Below are positions 36,633 to 45,611 of a DNA stretch of 64,000 bases, piece by piece (within the stretch, counting starts at the first letter, position 1; the number at the start of each line of letters is the position of its first letter). The stretch is from Bradyrhizobium oligotrophicum S58 (GTDB lineage: Bacteria; Pseudomonadota; Alphaproteobacteria; Rhizobiales; Xanthobacteraceae), in NCBI RefSeq assembly GCF_000344805.1, contig NC_020453.1:6977001-7041000 (forward strand). The letters run 5' to 3'. The translations under genes were made by a program, and so were the position numbers. The notes below the pieces were generated by a model that searched no databases, was not told the DNA's origin, and was given only the letters and a program-made list of their open reading frames with translations.

Positions 36633-36836
36633 CTACTTCTTCTGCTCGGCCAGGCGCTCGACGAAGGTCTTGCCGCCCTTCATCTTGTGCGTCAGCGGCG
36701 CCTCGTTGATCTGGATCACCACGGCTTCGGGATCGACGCCGAGATGCGTCACGAGCGCCTTGGTGATGTCGCGCATCATGTTGGCCTTCTGCTCGTCGGT
36801 GCGGCCGGCGGCCATGCTCACGGTGATCTCAGGCAT
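36633..36836 (-). CDS. 4-oxalocrotonate tautomerase family protein
   Basis: The 67-residue product begins MPEITVSMAAGRTDEQKANM. Removal of Met exposes the catalytic Pro1. The family isomerises 2-hydroxymuconate-like dienols in aromatic meta-cleavage, or other keto-enols. GAGGAG lies 8-9 bases before the ATG. It is not next to the aromatic island at 43.6-50.3 kb, so its pathway is open. Confidence 0.85.
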   Translation of the reverse strand: MPEITVSMAAGRTDEQKANMMRDITKALVTHLGVDPEAVVIQINEAPLTHKMKGGKTFVERLAEQKK

Positions 36837-36900
36837 TCGCGGTCTCCTCTATTTGCCGTGGTTCTCACGACAGACCTTTTCAAATCAATCCCTTTGGCTC

Positions 36901-36999
36901 TCGTCATCGCGAGGAGCGAAGCGACGAAGCGATCCAGGGCTTCTCCGACAGATCGTTCTGCTTGGCCCTGGATTGCTTCGCTTCGCTCGCAATGACGAG
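36901..36999. repeat. CGTCATTGCGAG palindrome, copy 3
   Basis: It starts CGTCATCGCGAGGAGCGAAG and ends GCTTCGCTCGCAATGACGAG. The core has two inverted halves, CGATCCAGGGC and GCCCTGGATTG. Confidence 0.85.
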
Positions 37000-37026
37000 C
37001 CAAAATCGACAGCGTCGTTTGAAGTG

Positions 37027-37056
37027 ATGGATGCGCGGGTCAAGCCCGCGCATGAC
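37027..37056 (-). terminator. Hairpin downstream of hisS
   Basis: The stem ATGCGCGGG, loop TCAAG, CCCGCGCAT lies 9 bases past the hisS stop on the minus strand. No T-tract follows, so it is a weak terminator or another repeat relative of 16651-16670. Confidence 0.45.
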
Positions 37057-37064
37057 GATCTACC

Positions 37065-38663
37065 CTACCCCCAGCTCACGTCATGGCGCGCGAGCACCTC
37101 GCGGACGCCGGCGACGAGTTCATCCTCCTTGGCTGAGAACTGCGCCGGACGGCTTTCGCGCCATTCCTGGTTGGAGGCGATCGCGGCCGCCGCCTTGGCG
37201 CCCTCGATCAGGTCCTTGATCTGCACCTCGCCGCGCGCCTTTTCGTCCGAACCCTGGATGATGACGCAGGGCGCGTTGCGACGGTCGGCATATTTGAGCT
37301 GGTTGCCCATGTTCTTCGGATTGCCGAGATAGAGCTCGGCGCGGATGCCGTGACTGCGCAGGGTCGAGACCATCTTCTGATAGTCGGCGATGCGATCGCG
37401 GTCGAACACGGTGACGACAACGGGCCCGAACGCCGGCCGCGTGTCGAGCTTGCCGAGCATGGTCAGCGCGGCCTGAAGGCGCGACACGCCGATGGAAAAG
37501 CCGGTCGCCGGCACCGGCTCGCCGCGGAAGCGCGAGACCAACCCGTCATAGCGACCGCCGCCACCGACCGAGCCGAACACGACCGGCTGGCCCTTCTCGT
37601 TGGGAATTTCGGCAAGCAGCTGCGCCTCGAACACCGGCCCCGTGTAGTATTCGAGACCGCGCACGACGGACGGATCGACCATGATCTGGCTCTGGTAGCC
37701 GGCGGCATCGACCAGGCGCGCGATCTCGACGAGCTCGTTCAGGCCGTCGACCGCGAGCTTCGAGTCGCTAAAGGTCTCGCGCAGCATGTCGACGATGCGG
37801 CGCGCGACGTCGTACTCACTCTCCTTGCGATCGGCATCGCCGGCGAGACGCTGCGCAACATCCTTGTCGCCGGCATAAGCGAGCGTCGGCGGCGCGACCA
37901 GCGCGCGCGCATTGACGAAGGTCTCGATCTTCCTGATCTGCGCGTCGTCGAGGCCGGCGCCCTTGGTGAAGTCGCCGCTGTCGTCCTTGCGGCCGGCGCC
38001 GAGCAGCTCACGCACGCCGCGTTCGCCGAGCCGGTCGAGCTTGTCGATCGCGCGCAGCACGGTCAGCCGGCGGCCGAAATTCTCGTCGCCGCCGAGGCCG
38101 ATCGACTCCATGACGCCGTCGAGCACTTTGCGGTTGTTGACCTTGATCGCGTAGTCGCCGCGGGCAATGCCCAGCGCCTCCATCGTGTCGGCCGCCATCA
38201 TGCACATCTCGGCATCGGCCGCCGGCGATGCGGAGCCCACCGTGTCGGCGTCGAACTGCATGAACTGGCGGAAGCGGCCGGGGCCCGGCTTCTCGTTGCG
38301 GAAGACGTAGCCGGAACGGTAGCTGCGATAGGGCAGCACCAGACTGTCGGTGCCGTATCTCTCGCCGACATAGCGCGCCAGCGGTGCAGTGAGATCGTAG
38401 CGCAGCGAGATCCACTGCTCGTCGTCGTCCTGGAACGAGAACACGCCCTCGTTCGGACGATCCTGGTCGGGCAGGAACTTGCCCAGCGCGTCGGTGTATT
38501 CGAACGCCGGCGTCTCCACCGGCTCGAAGCCGTAGCGCTCATAGACGGCGCGGATCTTCTCGACCATCTCGCGCGTGGCCGCGATCGCCGCGGGGCCGCG
38601 ATCCTCGAGCCCGCGCGGCAGCCGCGCCTTCAGCTTCTGGGTTTTTTTGGGTTTGTCGGACAT
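37065..38663 (-). CDS. hisS: Histidyl-tRNA synthetase
   Basis: The 532-residue class II synthetase has the motif 2 loop [20 protein letters not shown], the HisA motif [15 protein letters not shown], motif 3 [12 protein letters not shown] and a C-terminal anticodon-binding domain with [10 protein letters not shown]. It is longer than the E. coli enzyme, as in other alphaproteobacteria, with an extended central part. The ATG at 38663 ([21 protein letters not shown]) is chosen because the earlier 24 codons are repeat sequence. Confidence 0.95.
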   Translation of the reverse strand: MSDKPKKTQKLKARLPRGLEDRGPAAIAATREMVEKIRAVYERYGFEPVETPAFEYTDALGKFLPDQDRPNEGVFSFQDDDEQWISLRYDLTAPLARYVGERYGTDSLVLPYRSYRSGYVFRNEKPGPGRFRQFMQFDADTVGSASPAADAEMCMMAADTMEALGIARGDYAIKVNNRKVLDGVMESIGLGGDENFGRRLTVLRAIDKLDRLGERGVRELLGAGRKDDSGDFTKGAGLDDAQIRKIETFVNARALVAPPTLAYAGDKDVAQRLAGDADRKESEYDVARRIVDMLRETFSDSKLAVDGLNELVEIARLVDAAGYQSQIMVDPSVVRGLEYYTGPVFEAQLLAEIPNEKGQPVVFGSVGGGGRYDGLVSRFRGEPVPATGFSIGVSRLQAALTMLGKLDTRPAFGPVVVTVFDRDRIADYQKMVSTLRSHGIRAELYLGNPKNMGNQLKYADRRNAPCVIIQGSDEKARGEVQIKDLIEGAKAAAAIASNQEWRESRPAQFSAKEDELVAGVREVLARHDVSWG

Positions 38664-38674
38664 GGGGACCGGAA

Positions 38675-38767
38675 CGTAGGGTGGGCAAAGCGCAGCGTGC
38701 CCACCATGGCTGGATGACGCCGTAGCGGTGGGCACGGCCCGCTTCGCGGCCCTTTGCCCACCCTACG
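38675..38767. repeat. CGTAGGGTGGGCAAAG inverted repeat
   Basis: The arms CGTAGGGTGGGCAAAGCGCA and GCCCTTTGCCCACCCTACG are inverted, with a nested GTGCCCACC / GGTGGGCAC pair and CGCTTCGCGGC. It lies about 12 bases upstream of the hisS start codon, in what should be the leader. Confidence 0.9.
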
Positions 38768-38900
38768 GGATGGAATTCGTTGAAGGCTTTGGTAGCAGCC
38801 GAGACAGGGTGCAGCAACCCGCGGGGAGATCACACGCTAGCGCGTGACGCTGGCTTGAGCGTCTCAATGAAAGCCGAGCTTTTCGCCGCACGGACGGTGC

Positions 38901-39004
38901 GCCCCCTCCCCCCTTGCGGCGGAGGGTCGGGGTGGGGGGTCCACACGGGAAGTCTTTCCTGGGACCCCCACCCCCGACCCCTCCCCGCAAGGGGGAGGGG
39001 AGCG
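38901..39004. repeat. CCCCTCCCCCCTTGCGG repeat upstream of hisS and downstream of ilvE
   Basis: The two arms are GCCCCCTCCCCCCTTGCGGCGG with GGGTCGGGGTGGGG, and CCCCCACCCCCGACCCCTCC with CCGCAAGGGGGAGGGG. It belongs to the family also found at 26833, 30036 and 32814. Confidence 0.85.
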
Positions 39005-39062
39005 CAGCGTCAGCGCGGCCAGACTGTGCCCAGAACCTTCAAGCGCAAGGGAGCCCTGCCCT

Positions 39063-40142
39063 TCACTTCACATCCCGGATCCAGCTATGCGGATCGGGAC
39101 TGCGGCCGTACTGGATGTCGACCAGCTGCTTGCGCAGGCCCATGGCGACCGGGCCGGCTTCGCCGCCGTTGATCAGGACGTCGCCGCTCGCCGAGCACAC
39201 CTTGCCGATCGGCGAGATCACGGCGGCGGTGCCGCAGGCGAAGGCTTCCTTGAGCTTGCCGCTCTTGGCGTCCGCGCGCCACTGGTCGATCGAATACGCC
39301 TCCTCGCGCACCTCGCGGCCGGCGTCGCGCGCCAGCTTGATGATGGAGTCACGGGTGATGCCGGGCAGAATGGTGCCGAGCGGCGGCGTCGACAGCGAGC
39401 CGTCGTCGAACACGAAGAACACGTTCATGCCGCCGAGCTCCTCGACATAGCGGCGCTCGATCGCGTCCAGGAACACGACCTGGTCGCAGCCATGCGCGAT
39501 CGCCTCGGCCTGCGCCTTGAGGCTCGCCGCATAATTGCCGCCGCATTTGACGCCGCCGGTGCCGCCGACGGCGGCGCGGGTGTAGTTCTCGGAGACCCAG
39601 ATCGAGACCGGCGCCGGGCCGCCCTTGAAATAGGAGCCGACCGGCGAGGCGATGACCGCGAAGATGTATTCCGCCGACGGCTTCACGCCCAGGAATACCT
39701 CGTTGGCGATCATGAACGGGCGCAGATAGAGACTGCCCTCGCCGCCCGGGATCCAGGCGCGATCGATTTGAACGAGCCGCTCGACCGCCTCGATGAAAAC
39801 CTCCGGCGGCAGCTGCGCCATCGCCATGCGCTCGGCCGAATTCCAGAACCGCTTGGCGTTGGCATCGGGGCGGAACAGGTTCACGCCGCCATCGTCGCGC
39901 TTGTAGGCCTTCAGCCCCTCGAAGATCTCCTGTGCGTAGTGCAGGACGGCTGCGGCCGGATCGAGCGGGAAGTTGGCGCGGGATTCGACGCGCGCGCTGT
40001 GCCAGCCCTTGTCCTGGCTGTACTGGACCACGGCCATGTGATCGGTGAACACCCGGCCGAAACCCGGGTTAGCGAGCCTGGTGGCGCGCTCCTGATCGGA
40101 GGTCGGGCTCGTCGAAGGCCTAATGTCGAATGTCAATGTCAT
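39063..40142 (-). CDS. ilvE: Branched-chain amino acid aminotransferase
   Basis: The 359-residue PLP fold-type IV enzyme performs the last step of Val, Leu and Ile synthesis. Family blocks are LHYAQEIFEGLKAYKRDDGG, YLRPFMIANE, and GGVKCGGNYAASL with Lys199 as the likely PLP lysine, then GTAAVISPIGKV. The ATG at 40142 (MTLTFDIRPSTSP) is chosen because AAGGAC precedes it; the frame continues 70 codons upstream with no family match. It is divergent from the MarR gene at 40488. Confidence 0.95.
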   Translation of the reverse strand: MTLTFDIRPSTSPTSDQERATRLANPGFGRVFTDHMAVVQYSQDKGWHSARVESRANFPLDPAAAVLHYAQEIFEGLKAYKRDDGGVNLFRPDANAKRFWNSAERMAMAQLPPEVFIEAVERLVQIDRAWIPGGEGSLYLRPFMIANEVFLGVKPSAEYIFAVIASPVGSYFKGGPAPVSIWVSENYTRAAVGGTGGVKCGGNYAASLKAQAEAIAHGCDQVVFLDAIERRYVEELGGMNVFFVFDDGSLSTPPLGTILPGITRDSIIKLARDAGREVREEAYSIDQWRADAKSGKLKEAFACGTAAVISPIGKVCSASGDVLINGGEAGPVAMGLRKQLVDIQYGRSPDPHSWIRDVK

Positions 40143-40487
40143 GTCCTTGCTTCCCCCGCTCTGGTCGCCATTTGCGAGTTCTGGCGCCGACCCGTCCGTT
40201 CGGGCCGGTCGGCTTTTGAATTTCTGACCTGCCGCGACCGGCTTTTGAGCCGCTCTCCGGGCAAGCGTGTCACCACAGGACATGCTTTTGCGCCCGGCGG
40301 AAGTCCAGTATGGTTTGCCGAAATGCCGCTCGACATCACACGGTAGTTCCAAGCGCGGCCCAGGCTGCCCGTCCGGGTTGCCAAAGGCCCGTTATGACAC
40401 GTCCTGAGACGATCGCCCGCCGATGAAACGACCTAAAATTTCGTAGCGGACGATTGTTTTGTAACATTGAACCGCAGAAACGTCAAT
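40143..40487. other. Divergent intergenic region between ilvE and the MarR gene
   Basis: About 345 bases hold promoters for both genes. An AT-richer patch at 40435-40480 precedes the MarR start. No clear -35/-10 pair or repeat family was found. Confidence 0.4.
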
Positions 40488-41054
40488 ATGGCTGACATAA
40501 ATTTCTCGTCTCCGGTATTGAGCCCCGAACTGCGGGCCGTCGAGCCCCAAGCGGCCGACGGCGCTCCCCCGCTGCGCTGGGACATCATCGAGCTGCTGTT
40601 CTTCGCCTATCGCGATTTCGTCGGCGATGCGGATCATGAGCTGGAAGCATTCGGCTTTGGCCGCGCGCATCACCGCGTGATGCATTTCGTCACGCGCTAT
40701 CCCGGCCTCAAGGTCGCCGACCTGCTGGACGTGCTGCGCATCACCAAGCAGTCGCTCGGCCGCGTGCTCAAGCAGCTGCTGGACGAGGACTACATCGTGC
40801 AGAAGACCGGCAACAATGATCGCCGGCAGCGCCTTCTTTTCGCCACGCCCAAGGGCGAGGCGCTGGTGGCCAAGCTCGCCGGATTGCAGACGCGACGCAT
40901 CGACCGCGCGCTGGAGCAGATCGGACCGGCCGGCGCCGAGAAGGTCCGGCAATTCCTGCGCGCGATGATCGATCGCGACGACCCGGACAAGGTGTTGGAA
41001 GCGATTTTCAGGACGCCCCTGGCCGGCACGAATTCGGCCACCGCAAAGGAATGA
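40488..41054 (+). CDS. MarR-family regulator (PetP-like)
   Basis: The 188-residue protein has a winged-helix core: WDIIELLFFAYRDFVGDADHE, LKVADLLDVLRITKQSLGRVLKQL (recognition helix) and the wing TGNNDRRQRLLFATP. Its stop overlaps the next gene's start as ATGA, so a MarR gene is translationally coupled to an OmpR-type regulator. The same pairing is known as petP-petR in Rhodobacter capsulatus; that parallel is inferred. The ATG at 40488 is taken; an earlier ATG at 40467 adds seven residues. Confidence 0.85.
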   Translation: MADINFSSPVLSPELRAVEPQAADGAPPLRWDIIELLFFAYRDFVGDADHELEAFGFGRAHHRVMHFVTRYPGLKVADLLDVLRITKQSLGRVLKQLLDEDYIVQKTGNNDRRQRLLFATPKGEALVAKLAGLQTRRIDRALEQIGPAGAEKVRQFLRAMIDRDDPDKVLEAIFRTPLAGTNSATAKE

Positions 41055-41782
41055 CCGTGACGATCGCCGCCATCGCCACCCGCACGCCGCAGACACCTGC
41101 CGACGACGCGCCGCATCTGCTGCTGGTCGACGACGACCGCCGCATCCGTGATCTCCTGTCGCGCTTCCTGCGCGGCGAAGGCTATCGCGTCACCACGGCG
41201 GCGAGCGCGAGCGATGCCCGCGCCAAGCTCACCGGGCTGCACTTCGACCTGCTGATCCTGGACGTGATGATGCCCGGCGAAAGCGGCTTCGATCTCGCCC
41301 GCTTCATCCGCACCCAGTCCTCGGTGCCGATCGTGATGCTGACGGCGCGGGCCGAGCCGGAGAGCCGCATCGAGGGCCTGCAGCTCGGCGCCGACGACTA
41401 TGTCGCCAAGCCGTTCGAACCGAGAGAACTCGCGCTGCGCATCGGCAACATCCTCAAGCGCGCGGCGCCGCCGCCGGCCGAGGAGGTCATCGAGCAGATC
41501 ACGTTCGGGCCGTTCGTCTATCATCTGGCGCGCGGCGAGCTGAAGCAGGCCGAGGAGATCGTCCACCTGACCGACCGCGAGCGCGAGATGCTGCGCATCC
41601 TCGCCAATGCCCGCGGCGAGACCGTCCCGCGCGGCGCGCTGACCGGCAACGGCACCGTCAACGAGCGCGCCGTCGACGTCCAGATCAACCGCCTGCGCCG
41701 CAAGCTCGAAAGCGACCCGGCCAATCCGCTGTTCCTGCAGGCCGTGCGCGGCATCGGCTACCGGCTGATGACGTCGGGTTGA
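41051..41782 (+). CDS. OmpR-family response regulator (PetR-like)
   Basis: The 243-residue regulator has a receiver domain (22-140) with acidic pocket LLVDDDRR, phosphoacceptor Asp71 in LILDVMMPG and Lys in YVAKPF, and a C-terminal winged helix (about 165-240) with VNERAVDVQINRLRRKLE. A kinase of EnvZ type lies downstream (42221), but 438 bases of repeats separate them. Coupling to the MarR gene suggests that one signal acts through both. Confidence 0.92.
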   Translation: MTVTIAAIATRTPQTPADDAPHLLLVDDDRRIRDLLSRFLRGEGYRVTTAASASDARAKLTGLHFDLLILDVMMPGESGFDLARFIRTQSSVPIVMLTARAEPESRIEGLQLGADDYVAKPFEPRELALRIGNILKRAAPPPAEEVIEQITFGPFVYHLARGELKQAEEIVHLTDREREMLRILANARGETVPRGALTGNGTVNERAVDVQINRLRRKLESDPANPLFLQAVRGIGYRLMTSG

Positions 41783-41895
41783 GAGCGGGTTGATGATAGG
41801 CCGCTCCGACCACGTTGCTCTTCTCGCGCGTTGCGCCAGTGAGGACGCTCATTCTCTCCGGTTGGATTCGAGCTCTCACCCCGAGCGCGGTCTCA

Positions 41896-42035
41896 ACCTC
41901 TCCCCGCCTGCGGGGAGAGGTCGGATTGCATCGTCAGATGCGATCCGGGTGAGGGAGTACAGGTCTCACCACGAACACCGCTCGTGCGCCCCCCCCTCAC
42001 CCCAGCCCTCTCCCCGTAAGAACGGGGAGAGGGAG
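41896..42035. repeat. CCTCTCCCCGCCTGCGGGGAGAGG repeat between regulator and kinase
   Basis: Hairpin CCTCTCCCCGCCTGCGGGGAGAGG at 41898-41921 is followed by a distant arm at 41992-42034 with CCCCTCACCCCAGCCCTCTC and CCCGTAAGAACGGGGAGAGGG. It is a variant of the CCCCTCCCCC family. Confidence 0.8.
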
Positions 42036-42129
42036 CGCACCGCCGTTGGCGCGGGAGCTACGTCTTCATCTTCGAAGCCGTCTGCGCTCACATCCTCACC
42101 GCGAGAGCAGAGAGGCCCTGCCCTCTCCC

Positions 42130-42199
42130 CGTCATTGCGAGCGAAGCGAAGCAATTCCCGCGATGACTCTGGATTGCTTCGCTTCGCTCGCAATGACGG
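42130..42199. repeat. CGTCATTGCGAG palindrome, copy 4
   Basis: The ends CGTCATTGCGAGCGAAGCGAAGC and GCTTCGCTTCGCTCGCAATGACG are inverted over a core of about 24 bases. It lies 21 bases upstream of the kinase start. Confidence 0.9.
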
Positions 42200-42220
42200 C
42201 AGCAGCGAGAGCGCCCCCTC

Positions 42221-43609
42221 ATGACCACGCTCGACACCGGCCTCACTCTCATCCGCACCGCATCGCGGCGGGTGTCGCGCGTCAACAGCGTGGTCGGCAA
42301 TGCGTTCAAGGGCTGGATGCCGACCGGCCTTTATGCGCGCGCGCTGCTGATCATGATCGTGCCGATGGTGATCCTGCAGACCGTCGTCGCGGGCGTGTTC
42401 ATGGAGCGCCACTGGAACACGGTGACGCGCCGCCTCTCCGCCGCCGTGGTGCAGGACGTCGCGGCGCTGATCGACATCTACAAGGGCTATCCGCAGGACA
42501 AGGACCGCACGCTGCTCCGCCGCATCGCGCAGCAGCGGCTGAACCTCGTGGTCGACTTCCTGCCCGCCGGCGACATGCCGCCGCCCGGACCCAAACCGTT
42601 CTTCAACCTGCTCGACCAGTCGCTGTCGAGCCAGATCGGCCGCCAGATCAGCAGGCCGTTCTGGATCGATACCGTCGGCCGCTCCAACCTGGTCGAGATC
42701 CGCATCGCGCTCGACGATGCCGTGATGCGCGTGTTCGCGCAGCGCGGCGCGGCCTACGCCTCGAACACCGACATCTTCCTGTTCTGGATGGTCGGCACGT
42801 CGTCGATCCTGCTGATCGTCTCGGTGCTGTTCCTGCGCAACCAGATCAAGCCGATCCTGCGGCTCGCCGATGCCGCCGAGAGCTTCGGCAAAGGCCGCGA
42901 GGTGCCGAACTTCCGGCCGCGCGGCGCGCGCGAGGTGCGGCGTGCGGCCCACGCCTTCCTGGAGATGAAGGCGCGCATCGAGCGCACCCTCGAGCAACGC
43001 ACGGCGATGCTGGCCGGCGTCAGTCACGACCTGCGCACCATCCTGACCCGCTTCAAGCTGGAGCTGGCGCTGCTCGGCGACAGTCCCGAGATCGACGCCA
43101 TGCGCAAGGACGTCGACGAGATGTCGCACATGCTGGAGGACTATCTGGCGTTCGCGCGCGGCGACAATGGCGAGATCGCGCAGCCGACCGACATCTCCAA
43201 TGCACTCGAGGAGCTGCGCAGCGACGCCGAGCGCAACGGCCATTCCGCCACGGTGTCGTTCCATGGCCTGCCGGTGGTCACGGTGAAGCCGCAGGCGCTG
43301 AAGCGCTGCCTCGGCAATCTCGTCTCCAATGCCGCGCGCCATGCCGATGCGATCGCCATCACCGGCCATCGCGATCACCGCTATCTCACCATCACCGTCG
43401 ACGATGACGGCCCGGGCATCCCGGCCGCCATGCGCGAGGAGGTGTTCAAGCCGTTCCTGCGCCTCGACGACGCGCGCAACCAGGACGAAGGCGGCACCGG
43501 CCTCGGCCTCGCCATCGCCCGCGACATCGCCCGCTCGCACGGCGGCGACATTACGCTGGGCGACAGCCCGATGGGCGGCCTGCGCGCGAGCGTGCGGATT
43601 CCGGTGTAG
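42221..43609 (+). CDS. EnvZ-like sensor histidine kinase
   Basis: The 462-residue membrane kinase has two transmembrane helices (about 41-60 and 186-206) around a periplasmic domain, a HAMP-like linker (207-255), the H-box LAGVSHDLRTILTRFKLEL with His269, N-box GNLVSNAARHA and G-boxes DDDGPGI and GTGLGLAIA. The usual EnvZ motif HDLRTPLTR has Pro; here it is Ile274. It should phosphorylate the 41051 regulator. It converges on the extradiol dioxygenase gene with a 16-base gap. Confidence 0.92.
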   Translation: MTTLDTGLTLIRTASRRVSRVNSVVGNAFKGWMPTGLYARALLIMIVPMVILQTVVAGVFMERHWNTVTRRLSAAVVQDVAALIDIYKGYPQDKDRTLLRRIAQQRLNLVVDFLPAGDMPPPGPKPFFNLLDQSLSSQIGRQISRPFWIDTVGRSNLVEIRIALDDAVMRVFAQRGAAYASNTDIFLFWMVGTSSILLIVSVLFLRNQIKPILRLADAAESFGKGREVPNFRPRGAREVRRAAHAFLEMKARIERTLEQRTAMLAGVSHDLRTILTRFKLELALLGDSPEIDAMRKDVDEMSHMLEDYLAFARGDNGEIAQPTDISNALEELRSDAERNGHSATVSFHGLPVVTVKPQALKRCLGNLVSNAARHADAIAITGHRDHRYLTITVDDDGPGIPAAMREEVFKPFLRLDDARNQDEGGTGLGLAIARDIARSHGGDITLGDSPMGGLRASVRIPV

Positions 43610-43625
43610 CCCTCGCCAGTTCGGC

Positions 43626-44609
43626 TCATTCCTGCGCGATGACAGCGTCGAGCCACGCGCAGTTCAGCGGCGGCACATTGGGGTCGGGCACGCGAACGCC
43701 GCGCGCAGCAGCGGACAGCCGCATGTCGCGCAGGCGCTTGCGCGGCTCGTCCGGCAGGTACAACCGCTCGTGTCCCCACAATGACGGACCGTCGAAGGTC
43801 TCATGCGGCTGCCAGGTCGTGGGATCGATCACCCGGCCGCCCCAGCCATATTCGATGAAGAATCCCGAGGGCGTGTTGACGTAGAACGAGGTCATGTGGT
43901 CGTTGGTGTGACGGCCCAGCGTGTAGGCCACGCGCCCGTCGTCGAGCTGCGCCAGGTCATAGCCCTGGCCGACATCGTCGAGGCTGCCGAGCTCCACCAT
44001 GAAATGATGCAGCGTGCGGCGGCCGGAGCCGACCATCGCAAAACTGTGGTGGCGGCCGTTGACGTGGAAGAAATACAGCTTGTACGGCGTCAGGCCGAAG
44101 TCGGACACCTGGAAGCCGAGCAGGTCGCGATAGAACGGCAGCAGCGGCTCGACCTCCTCGACGTTGAGCACCACGTGTCCCATGCCAAGCGCCCCGGTGC
44201 GAAAGCCGGAGATCGGACGTCCCGGCCTGAAGGGATCCGAGGCGACGGCTGCTCCCCAGAACACCTCGATCATGTTGCCGGCGGGATCCTGAAAGCAGAT
44301 CAGCTCGGTGACATGACGCTCGTCGGCCAGTGCCTGCGAACCGCTGATGACCTTCACGCCGTTGTCTTCGAGCCGGCCCGCCAGGCGCGCGAGCGCGGCG
44401 GCGTCGCCGACCTCCCAGCCCATGACGGCGAGCCCGCCATCGCCGCCGCCATCGACGATCAGCCGCTGCTTGCGGTCGTCCATGCGGTAGGCCTGCATCC
44501 CGGCCGCGCGATCGATGCGCTGCATCCCGAGCAGCTCGGTCGCCATCCGTCCCCACTGCTCCGCTTGCGACGACTTGATGCCGATGTAACCCAGCGCCGT
44601 GATGTCCAT
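43626..44609 (-). CDS. Extradiol ring-cleavage dioxygenase (BphC type)
   Basis: The 327-residue two-domain VOC enzyme should open catechol rings next to the diol. The C-domain iron ligands fit His145 (LGMGHVVLNV), His201 or 202 (LHHFMVELGS) and Glu253 (GFFIEYGWGG). The active-site His/Tyr motif TNDHMTSFY is also present. The ATG at 44609 follows GGGAG. The longer open frame extends across the divergent IclR gene and is not real. It is divergent from the regulator at 44751. Confidence 0.9.
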   Translation of the reverse strand: MDITALGYIGIKSSQAEQWGRMATELLGMQRIDRAAGMQAYRMDDRKQRLIVDGGGDGGLAVMGWEVGDAAALARLAGRLEDNGVKVISGSQALADERHVTELICFQDPAGNMIEVFWGAAVASDPFRPGRPISGFRTGALGMGHVVLNVEEVEPLLPFYRDLLGFQVSDFGLTPYKLYFFHVNGRHHSFAMVGSGRRTLHHFMVELGSLDDVGQGYDLAQLDDGRVAYTLGRHTNDHMTSFYVNTPSGFFIEYGWGGRVIDPTTWQPHETFDGPSLWGHERLYLPDEPRKRLRDMRLSAAARGVRVPDPNVPPLNCAWLDAVIAQE

Positions 44610-44750
44610 CTTGTTTTCTCCCGAAAGGCGCGGGCGGAATATTCGTATCAGCTCCGCGCGGTCCTGCAGTAGACTGCCGCCCCTGCATCCGGCTCGCGTT
44701 CTCAAGACGGTATCGGCGGACGGAAACGAAGAACAGGGAGGATTTTCCAG

Positions 44751-45542
44751 GTGTCCAAGCAACGGACGCGATCTCCGCAAGCCCGTCCTGCGGAGGGTGT
44801 CCGCGCCTTCAAGCGGGGCCTCGACGTGCTGCGCGCGGTCAATCGGTCCGGCGGCATTCGCGCCGGCGACGTCGCCCGCCTGCTCGATCTGCCGCGGCCC
44901 ACGGTCTATCGTCTGCTCGAAACACTGGAGGAGCTCGGCTACGTCGCGCGCAGCGCCAGCGACGACCGCTTCCGGGTGACGCGCCATGCGCTGAGCCTCG
45001 GCGACGGCTATGATCCCGGCACCGTCATCTGCCAGGCGGCCGCGCCCTATCTCGCCGAGCTCAGCCGCACCCTGGTCTGGCCCGTCGACCTGTCGACTTA
45101 TGAGAACGGCGCGATGGTCATCCAGGAGACCACGCATGCGCGCAGCCCGCTCTCGATCGATCGCAGCATGATCGGCAAGCGGCTGCCGATGCTGCGGACC
45201 TCGGCCGGCCGGGCCTATCTGGCCGCCTGCCCGCCCGCCGAGCGCGACCTCATCATCAATCACCTGCGACGCATCGAGGATGCCGAGGACGTCTCCTTCC
45301 TGGCGCCCGAGCGGCTGCAGCGCATGGTGACGGAAACGGCTCAGCGCGGCTATGCGATCCGCAACGAGGGTGAATTCAATCCGAAGACGTCGTCGATCGC
45401 GGTGCCGATCGTACGGGACGACGTCGTGTTCGGCTGCATGTCGATCATCTGGATCCGCTCCGCCATGAGCCTGGAGGAGGCTGTCGCTCAATACGCGGCG
45501 CCGTTGCGCGACGCCGCAGCCGCTATTCCCGTCGAGCGTTAA
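44751..45542 (+). CDS. IclR-family regulator of the aromatic island
   Basis: The 263-residue protein has an N-terminal winged helix (RAGDVARLLDLPRPTVYRLLETL, about 36-58) and a C-terminal effector domain (about 95-255) with SFLAPERLQRMVTETAQRGY and SSIAVPIV. IclR members such as MhpR bind aromatic acids and usually control the adjacent catabolic genes. GTG is the start because GGGAGG lies 10 bases upstream. The 141-base gap to the divergent dioxygenase contains a GGAATATTCG palindrome at about 44636-44645. Confidence 0.9.
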   Translation: MSKQRTRSPQARPAEGVRAFKRGLDVLRAVNRSGGIRAGDVARLLDLPRPTVYRLLETLEELGYVARSASDDRFRVTRHALSLGDGYDPGTVICQAAAPYLAELSRTLVWPVDLSTYENGAMVIQETTHARSPLSIDRSMIGKRLPMLRTSAGRAYLAACPPAERDLIINHLRRIEDAEDVSFLAPERLQRMVTETAQRGYAIRNEGEFNPKTSSIAVPIVRDDVVFGCMSIIWIRSAMSLEEAVAQYAAPLRDAAAAIPVER

Positions 45543-45611
45543 GCGTCCGCAGGGCGGACAGTTCGTGACCGCGCCTTGAAGCTGCGAGGCGGTTGCGGAT
45601 CAGATGCGACC

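Noticed and set aside
43626-45491. 621-residue dioxygenase fusion
   Set aside because: The N-terminal half is antisense to the IclR gene; GGGAG and the family start fix the gene at 44609.
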